Assembly (NCBI GenBank): GCA_019358875.1
Contig: JAHHIF010000003.1
Coordinates: 1 to 64,000 of the forward strand
Direction: 5' to 3'
Source: Symplocastrum torsivum CPER-KK1
Lineage (GTDB): Bacteria; Cyanobacteriota; Cyanobacteriia; Cyanobacteriales; Coleofasciculaceae
Length of the DNA stretch: 64,000 bases
Positions 63,100 through 64,000 of this stretch are shown in pieces; the stretch's first letter is position 1, and each line of letters opens with the position of its first letter. A program made the translations under genes and the position numbers. Below the pieces are notes generated by a model. That model was not told the DNA's origin, made no database searches, and saw only the letters and a list, made by a program, of their open reading frames with translations.

Positions 63100-64000
63100 A
63101 TGAGTAATGAAAATCTGGAAAAAGGGATTATTTTACTGGTGGACGACACACCCACTAACTTAGGTGTCCTGTTTGATTCGTTAAGTAACTCTGGCTTCAA
63201 AACACTGGTTGCGCTAGATGGAGAAAGCGCAATTGAGCAGGTTGATTATGTTGTGCCTGACCTGATTCTTTTGGATATCTTAATGCCAGGAATTGATGGG
63301 TTTGAAACTTGTCATCGCTTGAAATCAAAAGATTCAACTAAAGATATTCCTGTGATTTTCATGACTGCTCTGACGGAGACAGTGGATAAAGTAAAAGGCT
63401 TTGGTGTGGGAGCGGTGGACTATATCACAAAACCTATACAAACAGAAGAGGTTTTAGCCCGCGTCAACACACACTTGTCCATTCAAAACTTAAAAAAGGC
63501 ACTACTTGAGCAAAATGAGCGCCTGCAACAGGAAATTTGCGATCGCCAAAAGGCAGAAGAGGCGTTGCGATTGCTCTTACATAGCGTTTCTCACGATCTC
63601 CGCAACCCTGTAACCGGAATGTCAATGGTGCTGCGGAATTTGCTTGCACAAGAAAAGGAAACTATACCCGTTGGACGCTCAATCTTAGAGCGCATGGCAA
63701 CAAGTAGCGATCGCCAACTCAATTTGATCAACTCCCTAGTCGAAGCCCATGCTAACGAAGTTCGAGGTGTAGCCAGCGTTCGTAAGCCACTGCAACTCAG
63801 TCAGCTTATTCAAGACTTAGTTGCGGATTGGGAGCCAATTTTTGTCAAAAGTCAAGCCACACTTACAAATCTTGTTCCTGCTGAGTTACCGCTAGTTAAT
63901 GCTGATGCTACACAGTTGTGGCGTGTATTTGAAAACCTGATTGGCAATGCCCTCAAGCACAATCCTCCGGGCGTGAGTTTGACAATAACAGCGACAGTGG
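63100..64000 (+). CDS. Receiver-histidine kinase hybrid (partial, runs off the window)
   Basis: An ATG at 63100 opens a frame that continues past the window edge. Residues 5-125 form a receiver with Asp15-Asp16, phosphoacceptor Asp59 (LILLDILMPGIDGFETC) and Lys111. A coiled coil leads to HisKA with His165 (HSVSHDLRNPVTG) and the start of the ATPase (ENLIGNALKHNPPG, N box). A receiver placed before the kinase is the layout of phosphorelay kinases common in cyanobacteria. It follows the Cache kinase by 112 bases and probably shares a pathway with it. Confidence 0.85.
   Translation, partial: MSNENLEKGIILLVDDTPTNLGVLFDSLSNSGFKTLVALDGESAIEQVDYVVPDLILLDILMPGIDGFETCHRLKSKDSTKDIPVIFMTALTETVDKVKGFGVGAVDYITKPIQTEEVLARVNTHLSIQNLKKALLEQNERLQQEICDRQKAEEALRLLLHSVSHDLRNPVTGMSMVLRNLLAQEKETIPVGRSILERMATSSDRQLNLINSLVEAHANEVRGVASVRKPLQLSQLIQDLVADWEPIFVKSQATLTNLVPAELPLVNADATQLWRVFENLIGNALKHNPPGVSLTITATV

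Overview
This window is almost certainly chromosomal DNA of a filamentous-type cyanobacterium. The octamer GCGATCGC (the HIP1 word) recurs throughout coding and spacer DNA. Heptamer tandem repeats and short palindromic dispersed repeats fill many spacers. The gene content is typically cyanobacterial: a CcmS-like carboxysome protein, DUF3181 and 2TM small proteins, a two-domain NlpC/P60 endopeptidase, a Trm1-type tRNA methyltransferase, an LCIB-type carbonic anhydrase, pentapeptide-repeat and Uma2 proteins, and very large hybrid histidine kinases. The genus cannot be fixed from sequence alone; a large-genome Coleofasciculus/Microcoleus-like organism is my inference. There is no rRNA, no CRISPR array, no intact insertion sequence and no clear prophage.

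Layout. 0-7 kb: GapN-type aldehyde dehydrogenase, a GDYXXLXY/DUF2157 membrane pair, a divergent CHAP lysin-like enzyme, a double rhodanese, a decayed rhomboid protease fused in frame behind a PilH/PixH-like response regulator. 7-12.5 kb: CcmS-like protein, ABC exporter, and an NAD salvage cluster (pncB, nadD, and an NrtR-like Nudix regulator). 12.5-17.6 kb: a sparse region with two or three small genes, a structured convergent spacer that may encode an RNA, an ECF-like sigma factor and a peptidoglycan-binding-domain protein. 17.7-28.7 kb: FtsE, a WecG/TagA glycosyltransferase, a pentapeptide protein, a VKOR-like protein, hemerythrin, MsrA, Trm1, a cation/proton antiporter converging on a TrkA-type protein, and an outer-membrane-barrel-like protein. 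29-38.4 kb: a divergent pair of peptidoglycan-related enzymes, GT2 plus MFS operon, AraC regulator with DUF3291, Uma2, tRNA-Arg(ACG), MoaC, and a protein with a C-terminal J domain. 38.6-51 kb: two giant sensor kinases flanking MurJ, DUF3095, and an sfsA remnant. 51-64 kb: lipoprotein, NAD kinase, 2OG oxygenase, sucrose-phosphate-synthase-like enzyme, GAF protein, LCIB-type carbonic anhydrase, cupin, then a run of two-component genes that leaves the window.

Functional themes are NAD(P) supply (pncB-nadD-nrtR, NAD kinase, GapN), cell-wall turnover (CHAP, NlpC/P60, serine hydrolase, MurJ, FtsE), inorganic-carbon handling (CcmS-like, LCIB) and complex signalling. The most notable non-gene signals are two inverted-repeat elements that appear to have inserted in frame inside two different histidine kinase genes, two gene remnants (rhomboid, sfsA), two small genes of 50 and 43 codons, two structured spacers that look like RNA genes or leaders, and several MITE-like inverted repeats. 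Functional names come from recognising family motifs by eye; no database search was run.
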